Assembly (NCBI GenBank): GCA_035763085.1
Contig: DASUBV010000145.1
Location: forward strand, 1 to 33,987
Source: DASUBV01 sp035763085
GTDB taxonomy: Bacteria; Actinomycetota; Actinomycetes; Streptosporangiales; Streptosporangiaceae
Reading direction: 5' to 3'
DNA length: 33,987 nt
Below the pieces are notes generated by a model, which saw only the letters and a list, made by a program, of their open reading frames with translations, was not told the DNA's origin and did not search any database. Of the stretch, positions 24,552-32,463 are shown piece by piece (the stretch's first letter is position 1; every line of letters begins with the position of its first letter). The translations under genes were made by a program, and so were the position numbers.

Positions 24552-24582
24552 GCGCGGTGGCCCCGTTGATAGAGGTGGCACG

Positions 24583-25497
24583 GTGAGCGAGGTCAGCCAG
24601 GTCCCGGAGGCGGAGTTCCGGTCCTACTACGGGCGGCCGGTGCTGAAGCTGCCGCGGTGGAAGGAACCGCACCTGCCGGCCTACCTGTTCCTGGGCGGCC
24701 TGTCCGGGGCCGCGGCGGTGATGGGCGCGGCCGCGGCGGCCGCCGGCCGCCGCCCGCTGCGCCGGGCGGGACGGCTGACCGCCGCCGCCGCGGCGGCGGG
24801 CGGAACCGGGTTCCTGGTGGCCGAGCTGGGCCGGCCCGAGCGGTTCGCGAACATGCTGCGGGTGGCCAAGCCGACCTCGCCGATGAGCATGGGCGCCTGG
24901 CTGCTGGCCGCGCACTCGTCGCTGGCCGGGGCGGCGGCGGCCAGCGAGGTGACCGGCGTGGCGCCGGGACTCGGCGCGGCCGCCGGGGCGGGATCGGCGC
25001 TGACCGGCCCGCTGCTGGCCACCTACACCGGGGTGCTGCTGGCCAACACCGCCGTGCCGGCCTGGCACGAGGCGTACCGGCAGCTGCCGTTCCTGTTCGC
25101 CGGCAGCTCGATGGCCTCGGCGGGCGCGGCGGGCCTGGCCGCCACGGCGCTGGCGCCGGGCCGCGAGCGGGTGCCGGCCGCCCGGCTGGCCGTGCTGGGC
25201 GCCGCCATCGACGTGGCCGCGAGCGTGGCCCTGGAGCGGCGGGCCGGGCTGGCCGGCGAGACCTACACCCGGGGCGGCGCGGGCCAGATGATGCGCGCCG
25301 CGCGGTGGCTGATGCCGGCCGGGGCCGCCGTGGCGCTGGCCGCGCCGCGCAGCCGGCTGGCGGCGCTGGCCGCGGCGGGGCTGCTGGCCGGCGGCGCGGT
25401 GGCGACCCGGTTCGGGGTGTTCCGGGCCGGCCCGGCCTCGGTGGCCGACCCGAAGTACGTGGTCGCCGCCCAGCGGCAGGGGCCGGCCGGCGGCTAG
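24583..25497 (+). CDS. NrfD-type membrane subunit of formate dehydrogenase
   Basis: A 304-residue integral membrane protein of the NrfD/PsrC type. Hydrophobic Ala/Gly/Leu-rich helices run from PAYLFLGGLSGAAAVMGAAAA to the C-terminus, about eight in all. Family-like marks are the N-terminal SYYGRPVLKLPRWKEPHLPAYLF, LGRPERFANMLRVAKPTSPMSMGAWLL and TYTGVLLANTAVPAW. It should accept electrons from the FdhB clusters and pass them to menaquinone. It has no haem-binding signature like FdnI, so it is the alternative quinone-reducing module. The GTG start is 31 nt after fdhB. It ends 9 nt from the convergent phosphatase gene. Confidence 0.88.
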   Translation: MSEVSQVPEAEFRSYYGRPVLKLPRWKEPHLPAYLFLGGLSGAAAVMGAAAAAAGRRPLRRAGRLTAAAAAAGGTGFLVAELGRPERFANMLRVAKPTSPMSMGAWLLAAHSSLAGAAAASEVTGVAPGLGAAAGAGSALTGPLLATYTGVLLANTAVPAWHEAYRQLPFLFAGSSMASAGAAGLAATALAPGRERVPAARLAVLGAAIDVAASVALERRAGLAGETYTRGGAGQMMRAARWLMPAGAAVALAAPRSRLAALAAAGLLAGGAVATRFGVFRAGPASVADPKYVVAAQRQGPAGG

Positions 25498-25506
25498 CGG
25501 GAGCGG

Positions 25507-26352
25507 CTAGCGGCGCATGCCGCCGGGCGGGGACGTCCACTGGGCGGTGATGGTGTCGTCGGGCGGGACCGGGCCCAGGCCGGCGGTGATGGTGTCCTCG
25601 TGATCTGAGTCGCCGGGCCCGGCGGCAACGGCCTCGGCGATGACGCAGGTGATGTTGTCCGGCCCGCCGCCGGCGTTGGCCAGGTCGACCAGCTCCGCCG
25701 CACCCGCCTCGGGGGTGACGGCCGCGGCCAGCACCCGGCTGATCTCGGCGGCGGGCACCACGTCGTACAGGCCGTCGGAGCACAGCAGGTAGCGGTCGCC
25801 GGCCCGGGCCTCGAGCAGCTGCAGGTCGGGCTCCGCGCTCGGCGACCCCAGCGCGCGCAGCACCATCGACCGCTGCGGGTGCGACAGCGCCTCCTCGGGG
25901 GTGATCCGGCCGTCGTCCAGCAGCGCCTGCACCACGGTGTGGTCCCGGCTGATCTGGGTCAGCTCACCATCGCGCAGCAGGTAGGCGCGGGAGTCGCCGA
26001 CGTGCGCCAGGGCAAGCTGGCGGCCGGACCACAGCAGGGCGGTCAGCGTCGTGCCCATGCCGGCCAGGGCCTGGTTGGCCCCGATCATGTCGTGCAGCCG
26101 GGAGTCAGCCGCCCGCACGGCGCGCTCCAGCGCGGCCAGCAGCTCACCGGGCGCGATCTCGGCGTCCAGCGGGCTGAGCGTCTCGATGGCCGTCGCGCTG
26201 GCTACCTCGCCGGCCGCGTGACCGCCCAGGCCATCGGCTACCGCCTGCAGCCGGGGCCCGGCGTAGGCGCTGTCCTCGTTCTCCTCGCGACTGCGCCCGA
26301 CGTCGGACTTCATGGCGTAGCGCACTATCAGGCGGGCCGGGGCTTCAGGCAT
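25507..26352 (-). CDS. PP2C-family serine/threonine protein phosphatase
   Basis: A 281-residue soluble PP2C/PPM phosphatase that removes phosphate from Ser/Thr residues using two metal ions. Metal-ligand segments are VGRSREENEDSAYAG, QAVADGLGGHAAGEVAS, LLCSDGLYDVV and GGPDNITCVI. Other marks are LAHVGDSRAYLLRDGELTQISRDHTVVQALLDDG. It lacks a membrane helix and ends in an Asp-rich tail. AAAGGA lies 7 nt before ATG 26352. It may counter Ser/Thr kinases located elsewhere. It is downstream of selD on the same strand but separated by a strong hairpin, so probably independently expressed. Confidence 0.92.
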   Translation of the reverse strand: MPEAPARLIVRYAMKSDVGRSREENEDSAYAGPRLQAVADGLGGHAAGEVASATAIETLSPLDAEIAPGELLAALERAVRAADSRLHDMIGANQALAGMGTTLTALLWSGRQLALAHVGDSRAYLLRDGELTQISRDHTVVQALLDDGRITPEEALSHPQRSMVLRALGSPSAEPDLQLLEARAGDRYLLCSDGLYDVVPAAEISRVLAAAVTPEAGAAELVDLANAGGGPDNITCVIAEAVAAGPGDSDHEDTITAGLGPVPPDDTITAQWTSPPGGMRR

Positions 26353-26433
26353 CTCGGCGTCCTTTCTGCCATGCGCGGGCGCGTGATGTACAGGTCATGA
26401 TGCTGGACCCGGGCACCGGGGCCGCGTCAACCA

Positions 26434-26471
26434 CCGGCCGGCGCGCCGGCCGGCCGTTTTCGACGGCCGGC
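26434..26471 (-). terminator. selD terminator
   Basis: On the minus strand, GCCGGCCG and CGGCCGGC (26449-26456 with 26464-26471) enclose a 7-nt loop. Overlapping it is a perfect 20-bp palindrome CCGGCCGGCGCGCCGGCCGG at 26434-26453. It lies just downstream of the selD stop. Confidence 0.6.
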
Positions 26472-26487
26472 GGGCGAGGACGGCGGC

Positions 26488-27489
26488 TCAGCGGACGATG
26501 ATGGCGATTTCGGGGCTGGCGCGGGGCACGAGCTCGCCGATGACCGTGGCACCGGGGATCTCGCCGGCCAGCAGCAGGCCGCCGGAGGTCTGGGCGTCGG
26601 CGAGCAGCAGCAGGTCGTCGGCGGGCACCGCGCCGAAGTCGGCATGCGGGGTCACCCAGTCCAGGTTGCGGCGGCTGCCGCCGGGCAGGTAGCCGGCCTG
26701 CAGCGCCGCCCGGGCGCCGTCGATCAGCGGGACCGCGGCGTGATCGACCACGGCCGTGACCCCGCTGGCCCGGGCCAGCTTGAACAGGTGACCGAGCAGC
26801 CCGAAGCCGGTCACGTCGGTGGCGCAGGTGATCCCGCGTTCCAGCGCGAGCCGGCTGGCCGCCCGGTTCAGCGTCGTCATGACCTCGATCGCCGCGGCGG
26901 ATACCTCGCCGGTGGCCTTGTGCCAGGCGTTCAGCACCCCGGTCCCCAGTGGCTTGGTCAGCGACAGCGGCACGCCGGGGCGGCCCGCGTCGATGCGCAG
27001 CAGGGCGGCCGGGTCGGCCAGGCCGGTGACGGCCATGCCGTACTTGGGCTCGGGGTCGTCGATGCTGTGCCCGCCGGCCACGTGGCAGCCGGCCGCGCTG
27101 GCAACGTCCAGGCCGCCGCGCAGCACCTCGGCGGCCAGGTCGGCGCTGAGCACCTCGCGCGGCCAGCCCAGCAGGTTGACCGCCACCAGGGGCTCGCCGC
27201 CGACGGCGTACACGTCGGACAGCGCGTTGGCGGCGGCGATCTGGCCGAAGGTGTAGGCGTCGTCGACCACGGGGGTGAAGAAGTCGGCGGTCGCCACCAC
27301 CGCGCGGCCGGCGCTGATCCGGACCACCGCCGCGTCGTCCCCGTTCTCGACCCCGATGAGCAGGTCGGGGCTGGGCTGGCCGGGGATGAGCCGGGCCACG
27401 GCCTCCTCGAGCTCGCCGGGCGGGATCTTGCAGGCGCAGCCGCCGCCGTGCGCGTACTGCGTCAGCCGGGCGCTTGTGCCGGTAGCCAT
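26488..27489 (-). CDS. selD: Selenide, water dikinase (selenophosphate synthetase)
   Basis: A 333-residue enzyme that makes selenophosphate from selenide and ATP, the selenium donor for Sec-tRNA synthesis. The active-site loop is HGGGCACKIPP, with C18 in the position that is Cys or Sec in the family and K21 as the conserved lysine. So this SelD is the Cys form, not itself a selenoprotein. Other marks: GVENGDDAAVVRI, GGHSIDDPEPKYGMAVTGLA, GLLGHLFKLARASG and TSGGLLLA. ATG 27489 follows TAGAGT by 6 nt, suggesting a leaderless transcript. It serves the selenoprotein FdhA encoded 2.8 kb away. SelA and SelB are not in the window. Confidence 0.95.
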   Translation of the reverse strand: MATGTSARLTQYAHGGGCACKIPPGELEEAVARLIPGQPSPDLLIGVENGDDAAVVRISAGRAVVATADFFTPVVDDAYTFGQIAAANALSDVYAVGGEPLVAVNLLGWPREVLSADLAAEVLRGGLDVASAAGCHVAGGHSIDDPEPKYGMAVTGLADPAALLRIDAGRPGVPLSLTKPLGTGVLNAWHKATGEVSAAAIEVMTTLNRAASRLALERGITCATDVTGFGLLGHLFKLARASGVTAVVDHAAVPLIDGARAALQAGYLPGGSRRNLDWVTPHADFGAVPADDLLLLADAQTSGGLLLAGEIPGATVIGELVPRASPEIAIIVR

Positions 27490-27495
27490 CCCTGA

Positions 27496-27501
27496 ACTCT
27501 A
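27496..27501 (-). promoter_or_regulatory. -10 element of leaderless selD
   Basis: Minus-strand TAGAGT, 6 nt, then ATG 27489. Only 40 nt separate selD from the divergent ligase gene. Confidence 0.5.
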
Positions 27502-27529
27502 ATGAAGGCCAGGCTCAGGGGAGGTAGCG

Positions 27530-29392
27530 GTGACCGAGCAGGTGCTGGAGCAGCGGGCGGCGCTGGAGGAGGCGGCCGCGGGCAAGACAATCTGCGACGC
27601 GCTGGCGGCCGCGGCGGACAGCTGGCCGGAGCTGCCTGCCTACTCCGACCGGGACGGCGGGCCGGGCAGCGGGTGGCAGACCATCACCTGGGCCCGGACC
27701 AGGGAGCTGGCCAGGGAGCTGGCGGCCGGGTTCGTCGAGCTGGGGCTGCAGCCGGGGGACCGGGTGGCGCTGATGCTGCCCAACCGGGTCGAGCACGTGC
27801 TGGCCGACCAGGCGGCGCTGCAGGCCGGGGCGGTGCCGGTCACTTTCTACCCGACCCTGGCTCCCGACCAGGTCGGCTACATAGCGGCGGACTGCGACGC
27901 GCGCATCGCCGTGCTGGAGGGCGCGGCCGAGCTGGCCCGCTGGCAGCCGGTGCTGGACCAGGTGCCGGGACTGCGGCACGTGATCGTCCGTGACCCGCAG
28001 GCCTGCCCGGCGGGCGCGCCCTACCGCAGCTGGGCGGACTTCGCCGCGCTCGGCGCGGCGCGCAGCGCGGGGCTAGCCGCCGAGGTGAGCGCCCGGGCCG
28101 CGGCGGTCGCGCCGTCGGACCCGGCCACCCTGCTGTATACCTCCGGGACCACCGGCATGCCCAAGGGGGTCGTGGTCACCCACGCCAGCGTCATGTACGA
28201 GCTGGCCGGGGTGACCGCGTCCGGTACCGCCCGGCCGCACACCCGGTGGGTGTCCTACCTGCCGCTGGCCCACATCGCCGAGCGGATGTTCACCCTGTAC
28301 CTGGCCATCTACAACGGCTGGCACGTGCACTTCTGCCACAGTGCGGCCACCGAGCTGGTCGGCACCGTCGCGGAGGTGCAGCCGACCGCGTTCTTCGGCG
28401 TGCCCCGGGTGTGGGAGAAGATCCAGGCCGGGCTGCAGGCCCTGCTGGCGGCCGAGGCCGACGAGGGCAGGCGCGCCGCGACCGCCGCGGCCATGGACGC
28501 CGGCCTGCGGTATGTGCGCAGCTGCCAGTACGGCCAGGCCACCACGCCGGAGCTGGCCGCTGAGTTCGCCGTGGCCGAGGAGCAGGTGCTGCGGCCCATC
28601 CGGTCGCTGCTGGGCCTGGCCGAGTGCGAGATCACCGTCAGCGCCGCCGCGCCGCTGCCGCCCGAGGTCGGCGCCTTCTTCGCGGGCCTGGGCCTGCGCA
28701 TCCTGGATGTGTACGGGATGACTGAGACAGCCGGCGCGTTCACGGCCAACACCCTGGAGAACTTCAAGCTCGGCACGGTCGGCCAGCCGGTGCCCGGCCA
28801 TGAGGTCGCGATCGCGGCGGACGGCGAGATCCTGACCCGCGGGCCGCTGAACACGCCCGGCTACGTGAACCTGCCCGAGCAGACCGAGGCGCTGCTCGAC
28901 GCCGACGGCTGGCTGCACACCGGCGACATCGGCACCCTCGACGACGACGGCTTCCTGTCGGTGATTGACCGCAAGAAGGAGCTGATCATCACCGCGGGCG
29001 GGGAGAACATCGCCCCGGCCGGGATCGAGAACCTGCTGGTGGCGCACCCGCTGGTCGGCCAGGCGCTGGCCTACGGGGACCGCCGCCCGTACGTGGTGGC
29101 GGTCCTCACCCTGGACGGCGACGTGGCGCCGGCCTGGGCCCGCGCCCGCGGCATCGAGGCCGGGTCGCTGGCCGAGCTGGCCGGGCACCCGGACGTGCTG
29201 GCGGCTGTCGGCGAGGCGGTGGCGGCGGCCAACACCCGGCTGGCCCGGGTGCAGCAGGTCAAGGCCTGGCGCCTGCTGCCGGTGGAGTGGACGGCCGAGA
29301 GCGAGGAGCTGACCCCCACGCTGAAGCTCAAGCGGCGGGTCGTGCACGCCAAGTACGCCGACACCATCGACGCGCTGTACGCGGGCGGCTGA
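27530..29392 (+). CDS. AMP-dependent long-chain acyl-CoA synthetase
   Basis: A 620-residue ANL-superfamily ligase that activates carboxylic acids through acyl-AMP to acyl-CoA. The P-loop is LLYTSGTTGMPKGVVVTH, the A5 motif is DVYGMTETAG, A7-A8 is GWLHTGDIGTLDDDGFLSVIDRKKELII, and the C-terminal lysine region is LTPTLKLKRRVVHAKYAD. The length and the FFGVPRVWEKIQAGL segment fit the long-chain fatty-acid type (FACL/FadD15-like). The GTG start has GGGGAGG a few bases upstream. It is divergent from selD and converges with the GNAT gene 8 nt away. No sequence link to selenium metabolism is apparent. Confidence 0.92.
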   Translation: MTEQVLEQRAALEEAAAGKTICDALAAAADSWPELPAYSDRDGGPGSGWQTITWARTRELARELAAGFVELGLQPGDRVALMLPNRVEHVLADQAALQAGAVPVTFYPTLAPDQVGYIAADCDARIAVLEGAAELARWQPVLDQVPGLRHVIVRDPQACPAGAPYRSWADFAALGAARSAGLAAEVSARAAAVAPSDPATLLYTSGTTGMPKGVVVTHASVMYELAGVTASGTARPHTRWVSYLPLAHIAERMFTLYLAIYNGWHVHFCHSAATELVGTVAEVQPTAFFGVPRVWEKIQAGLQALLAAEADEGRRAATAAAMDAGLRYVRSCQYGQATTPELAAEFAVAEEQVLRPIRSLLGLAECEITVSAAAPLPPEVGAFFAGLGLRILDVYGMTETAGAFTANTLENFKLGTVGQPVPGHEVAIAADGEILTRGPLNTPGYVNLPEQTEALLDADGWLHTGDIGTLDDDGFLSVIDRKKELIITAGGENIAPAGIENLLVAHPLVGQALAYGDRRPYVVAVLTLDGDVAPAWARARGIEAGSLAELAGHPDVLAAVGEAVAAANTRLARVQQVKAWRLLPVEWTAESEELTPTLKLKRRVVHAKYADTIDALYAGG

Positions 29393-29400
29393 GGTCCGGC

Positions 29401-29904
29401 TCAGCCGGTCAGCGCGGGCTGCCGCAGCCGGGCGCGGATCGTGACGGAGTCGGCGTTGTACTCGCGCCGGGCGCCGGGCCAGTGGCGGCCGGCGATGGCC
29501 AGCATCCGGGTGTTGCCCGGCAGCACGTCCATGACCAGCTCGTCGGTGCCGCGCCCGGCGGCCCGCTCGGCCAGCGCGGTCATCAGCGCCGACCCGACAC
29601 CGTGGCCCTGCCACTCGTCGGCCACGACCACGCCCATGTCGCTGATGCGGCTGCCGTCGTCGGCGGTGCGGTCGGCCGCCATGCCGTGCCCGATCACCGC
29701 GCCGCCGCTGTCGGTGGCGATCAGCACGTCGGTCCGGCCGCGGGCCCCGGTCAGCGCGCGCAGCAGGCTCGAGCTCGGCCGGGCCACGCTGGCGAAAAAG
29801 CGCAGGAACTGGGTCCGCACCGACAGCCCGGCGATGAAGTCGCTGATCCGCCCGGCGTCGGCGGGCGAGGCCGGGGCCACCCGGAACTTCTGAGTCTGAT
29901 TCAC
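29401..29904 (-). CDS. GNAT-family N-acetyltransferase
   Basis: A 167-residue acetyl-CoA-dependent acetyltransferase. The acetyl-CoA loop is VVADEWQGHGVGSALMTALAERA (QGHGVG), preceded by the strand ISDMGVVV. The N-terminal part (FRVAPASPADAGRISDFIAGL, then TQFLRFFASVARPSSSLLRAL) resembles domains that act on proteins or small molecules. The substrate is unknown. I choose GTG 29904, because the frame upstream (to a TTG at 29940) runs through the operator palindromes. A TTGACA -35 (29935-29940) and CATGCT -10 (29911-29916) on the minus strand would begin the transcript at this GTG. It is divergent from an HxlR regulator. Confidence 0.82.
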   Translation of the reverse strand: MNQTQKFRVAPASPADAGRISDFIAGLSVRTQFLRFFASVARPSSSLLRALTGARGRTDVLIATDSGGAVIGHGMAADRTADDGSRISDMGVVVADEWQGHGVGSALMTALAERAAGRGTDELVMDVLPGNTRMLAIAGRHWPGARREYNADSVTIRARLRQPALTG

Positions 29905-29951
29905 AGACTCAGCATGGCCGGGGGTTGCTAAGTCTGTCAAGCAGATTTAGC
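29890..29951. promoter_or_regulatory. Pair of operator palindromes between GNAT and HxlR genes
   Basis: A perfect palindrome CTGAGTCTG-N5-CAGACTCAG occupies 29890-29912. A near-perfect one, GCTAAGTCTG-N5-CAGATTTAGC, occupies 29927-29951. Centres are 38 bp apart. Shared half-site: CT-A-TCTG. The first covers the GNAT start codon and -10, and the second covers its TTGACA -35 and the -10 (TAGCTT, 29948-29953) of the regulator. Confidence 0.8.
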
Positions 29952-29959
29952 TTGTCAGG

Positions 29960-30436
29960 ATGACAGCTAGCTGGGCGCTGGAGTACGACACGCAGGACTG
30001 CACGATCGGCGCGGCCCTGGCGATTGTCGGCGAGAAGTGGACGTTCCTGGTGCTGCGTGAGGCCTTCAACGGCATCCGGCGGTTCGGCGACATGCAGCGC
30101 CGCACCGGCGCGCCGCGCCAGGTGCTCACCGAGCGGCTCGCGCACCTGGTCGAGGCCGGGATCCTGCGCAAGATGCCCTACCAGGAGCCAGGCCAGCGGG
30201 CCCGCAGCGAGTACCGGCTGACCGAGCGCGGCCTTGACCTGTTCCCGGTGATCGCCGCGCTGCTGGAGTGGGGCAACAAGCACGCGGCCGGGTCCGGCGG
30301 CCCGATCGTGGCGCTGACGCACCGGGACTGCGGCGAGCCGGTGCACCTGCAGCTGACCTGCGCCGCCGGCCATCCGGTGGAGTCAGCCCGGCAGGTGACC
30401 CCGGTGCCGGGGCCCGGGGCCCGCCGGATCGCCTGA
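29960..30436 (+). CDS. HxlR-family transcriptional regulator
   Basis: A 158-residue winged-helix regulator. N-terminal YDTQDCTIGAALAIVGEKWTFLVLREAF carries the conserved cysteine and the WTFLVLRE family mark. GIRRFGDMQRRTGAPRQVLTERLAHLVEAGILRK is the DNA-binding region, and YRLTERGLDLFPVIAALLEWG closes the domain. A C-terminal extension with three or so Cys/His (THRDCGEPVHLQLTCAAGH) could bind a metal. ATG 29960 follows TAGCTT by 6 nt, consistent with a leaderless mRNA. It is divergent from the GNAT gene and two matching palindromes lie between, so it probably represses both. It precedes selC by 37 nt. Confidence 0.88.
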   Translation: MTASWALEYDTQDCTIGAALAIVGEKWTFLVLREAFNGIRRFGDMQRRTGAPRQVLTERLAHLVEAGILRKMPYQEPGQRARSEYRLTERGLDLFPVIAALLEWGNKHAAGSGGPIVALTHRDCGEPVHLQLTCAAGHPVESARQVTPVPGPGARRIA

Positions 30437-30473
30437 CCCGGCGGGCCGGCGGGCCGGTAGGGTGTCTGCGCCT

Positions 30474-30569
30474 GGAGGCGTCAGGGTGCCTGGTGGCCCC
30501 CCCGGTCTTCAAAACCGGCGGACGACGCGCAGCGCCGTCGGCGGGTTCGATTCCCGTCCGCCTCCGCCA
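30474..30569 (+). tRNA. selC: tRNA-Sec (anticodon TCA)
   Basis: A 96-nt tRNA with encoded CCA (30567-30569). Acceptor GGAGGCG (30474-30480) pairs with CGCCTCC. The anticodon stem is CCGGT/ACCGG with loop CTTCAAA and anticodon TCA at 30509-30511, complementary to UGA. A long extra arm (about 30520-30540, GACG-A-CGC/GCG-C-CGTC) and T-arm GCGGG-TTCGATT-CCCGT follow. The eighth acceptor pair, usual in tRNA-Sec, would be a T·C mismatch here. TAGGGT at 30458-30463 is a possible -10. It decodes the UGA in fdhA and lies beside an integrase gene, so it is likely the integration site. Confidence 0.95.
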
Positions 30570-30655
30570 GGCGTCTGACCTGCGATGACTACAGATCCCC
30601 CGTGTCGCGAGCGCTGCGGTGATCCCGGTTTCATGATCACGATGTCAGATTGTTG

Positions 30656-31933
30656 TCAGACCGCAGTCAGGTGACGCGCCACCTTGGCCGCCTCGGTGTC
30701 ATGCGTCTCGCGGGACGTGTGCAGGTAGTCGCCATCGGTTAGTGACGGGTCCTCGTGGCCCATCCACCGCTGCCGCACGGTCACGGGAACGCCGGCATCG
30801 CGCCAGATGGTGTTTGCCGTGTGCCGCGCCTCATGCAGTTTGATCACTGGCAGGCCGGCCGCCGTCGCGAGCACGCGGAAGCGCTCGCTCAGTCGCCACG
30901 GCGGCGGCTGGGCGCCGAGCTCGTCAGTGACGACAAGGCCCGTGTCATGCCAGCGGTCGCCGGCCGCCAGCCGGTCTGCCCTCTGGCGCGTCCGGTTCCG
31001 CTTCAGCGCAGCGGGAAGGCCAGGATCTGCGGCGAGCGGAATCATGCGATCACCCGCACGGCTCTTCGGCCTGCCGGTCACCACGGTTGCGCCGACCTGG
31101 ACCGCGTTGTGCCGGACGTACAGTGCGCCGTCCACGATCTCGTCATCGGGCAGCGCGGAGATCTCGCCGCGGCGCATCGCGAGCCTGAGCGCCAGCCTGA
31201 ATGCGATGGCCAGCCGCGGCTCATGCTGTTCCGCGTAGGCCAGGAACGCCTCAACCTGCTCCTTTGTCCAGACGTTCGCCTCAGTTGCCTCGGGGCTCTC
31301 CAACTCGATCCCGACGCACGGGTTGTAGGTGATCATGCGGCGCTTGACTGCCGTGTTCAGCATCGCCCGTACGACCGCGAAGACGTGGTTGACGGTGCGG
31401 GCGCTGACCCGGCCGTCCGGGCCGCGTCGGTTGATGACCGGCCGCAGCTCGCCACTGCGGATACGCCCGAGCATGCTTTCGATGTGCTCGGCGCGCAGCT
31501 CGGCGAGCGGAATCCGGCCTAGCGCGGGCTTGATATAGGAAGCGATGATCAGCCGGTAACCCTCGCGGGTGCTCGGCTTCAGCTTGACCTTGCCGGCGAG
31601 CCACGCTGGCGCCCACTCGGCCACCGTAATGCGCCTGTCAGCCAGCGAGCGCGTCATGCCGGCGCGAACGTCGCCGACCTCCTTGGCCAGCGCGGCCTCA
31701 GCTTCGGCGCGGGTACGCAGTCCCTGCCGCCTGAGTTGTTCCCATTTGCCGGGGCCGGTCTTGCGGATGCTGACGACAAACCCCCACTTCTTATGGCCGC
31801 GGTCGGCCCACTGCGGGCAGTCTGACCAGTATTCGTCGCGGCCGGTGGCCGGGTTGCGGCGCTTGCCGCGCTTGTACGGCTTGCGGGTCTGCGGGTCGCG
31901 GCACGCGCAATGCGGGTAGATCGATCCTTGCAC
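30656..31933 (-). CDS. int: Tyrosine site-specific integrase
   Basis: A 425-residue tyrosine recombinase that would integrate and excise the element at selC. The catalytic domain shows LALRLAMRRGEISAL (first Arg), HEARHTANTI (HxxRH), RWMGHEDPSLTDGDYLHTS (His and the Tyr nucleophile). The central SAM-like DNA-binding domain has AEWAPAWLAGKVKLKPSTREGYRLIIASYI. The N-terminus has a small cysteine cluster (HCACRDP and DCPQWADRGHKKW) seen in related actinobacterial integrases, perhaps binding arm sites. GTG 31933 has GGAG about 10 nt upstream. It follows a 52-residue gene after 18 nt, so it is likely transcribed with the cargo. Confidence 0.93.
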   Translation of the reverse strand: MQGSIYPHCACRDPQTRKPYKRGKRRNPATGRDEYWSDCPQWADRGHKKWGFVVSIRKTGPGKWEQLRRQGLRTRAEAEAALAKEVGDVRAGMTRSLADRRITVAEWAPAWLAGKVKLKPSTREGYRLIIASYIKPALGRIPLAELRAEHIESMLGRIRSGELRPVINRRGPDGRVSARTVNHVFAVVRAMLNTAVKRRMITYNPCVGIELESPEATEANVWTKEQVEAFLAYAEQHEPRLAIAFRLALRLAMRRGEISALPDDEIVDGALYVRHNAVQVGATVVTGRPKSRAGDRMIPLAADPGLPAALKRNRTRQRADRLAAGDRWHDTGLVVTDELGAQPPPWRLSERFRVLATAAGLPVIKLHEARHTANTIWRDAGVPVTVRQRWMGHEDPSLTDGDYLHTSRETHDTEAAKVARHLTAV

Positions 31934-31951
31934 TTGGGGGCTCCTTCGGTG

Positions 31952-32110
31952 CTAGCGGAACAGTCGGCGGGCGAGTCTCGAGCTGGCCCTGCCGTAGACG
32001 CGCCGGGCAACCCGGCGGCCGATCCGGCCGCGGCGGATGGCCCGGGCGTCGTTGTAGATCTTCAGCGCGTCATAGATCTGGGACTCGGTGCTGCGGCGCC
32101 GGCGGCTCAT
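31952..32110 (-). CDS. Small basic protein of the element
   Basis: A 52-residue very basic protein beginning MSRRRRSTESQIYDALKIYNDARAI and rich in Arg afterwards (GRIGRRVARRVYGRASSRLARRLFR). The charge suggests nucleic-acid binding. It occupies the place, directly before int, where excisionase-like or accessory DNA-binding proteins are often found, but no HTH is evident, so I give no function. ATG 32110 overlaps the upstream stop (ATGA). Confidence 0.6.
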   Translation of the reverse strand: MSRRRRSTESQIYDALKIYNDARAIRRGRIGRRVARRVYGRASSRLARRLFR

Positions 32111-32430
32111 GACGCGCTCGCTGCGGTGATCTCGGCCATGCGCTCGGCCCATGTCCGGTAGCCCGCTGCCGGGTGCTTCGCGAGCTGCCCGCGCAGGTAG
32201 GCGACTGACCATGGCACGTCGGGCCACGGGTCGGCGCCGAGGATGCCGCGCAGCATCACAGCGGCGTGGCCGGCGCGCTCGGTCAGGATGGCGTCACGGG
32301 TTGCCTGATCGCCCGTAGTGGCCGCGTGGGGGATGTCGAGTGCTTCGAGCACGGCGCGCAGCGCTTCGGTTGCCTGCGCTCCGTCCAGCGGCCTGCTGGC
32401 GCTGCGGGCGGGTGAGGGGGTTGTCTGCAC
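32107..32430 (-). CDS. Element protein of unknown function (107 aa)
   Basis: A 107-residue acidic-to-neutral, helix-rich protein (TEALRAVLEALDIPHAATTGDQATRDAILTERAGHAAVMLRGIL, then PWSVAYLRGQLAKHPAAGY). I do not recognise a family. The GTG start has a perfect Shine-Dalgarno AAGGAGGT, the strongest in the window, and a promoter-like region lies 40-70 nt upstream. It is coupled by ATGA to the small basic protein gene. Confidence 0.7.
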   Translation of the reverse strand: MQTTPSPARSASRPLDGAQATEALRAVLEALDIPHAATTGDQATRDAILTERAGHAAVMLRGILGADPWPDVPWSVAYLRGQLAKHPAAGYRTWAERMAEITAASAS

Positions 32431-32463
32431 GATGACCTCCTTGGGGGTCGGAAGGTGTTCCTT

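Noticed and set aside
24552..24582. Possible separate small gene between fdhB and the NrfD-type gene
   Set aside because: Only 31 nt with no ribosome-binding site and start combination; treated as an operon spacer.
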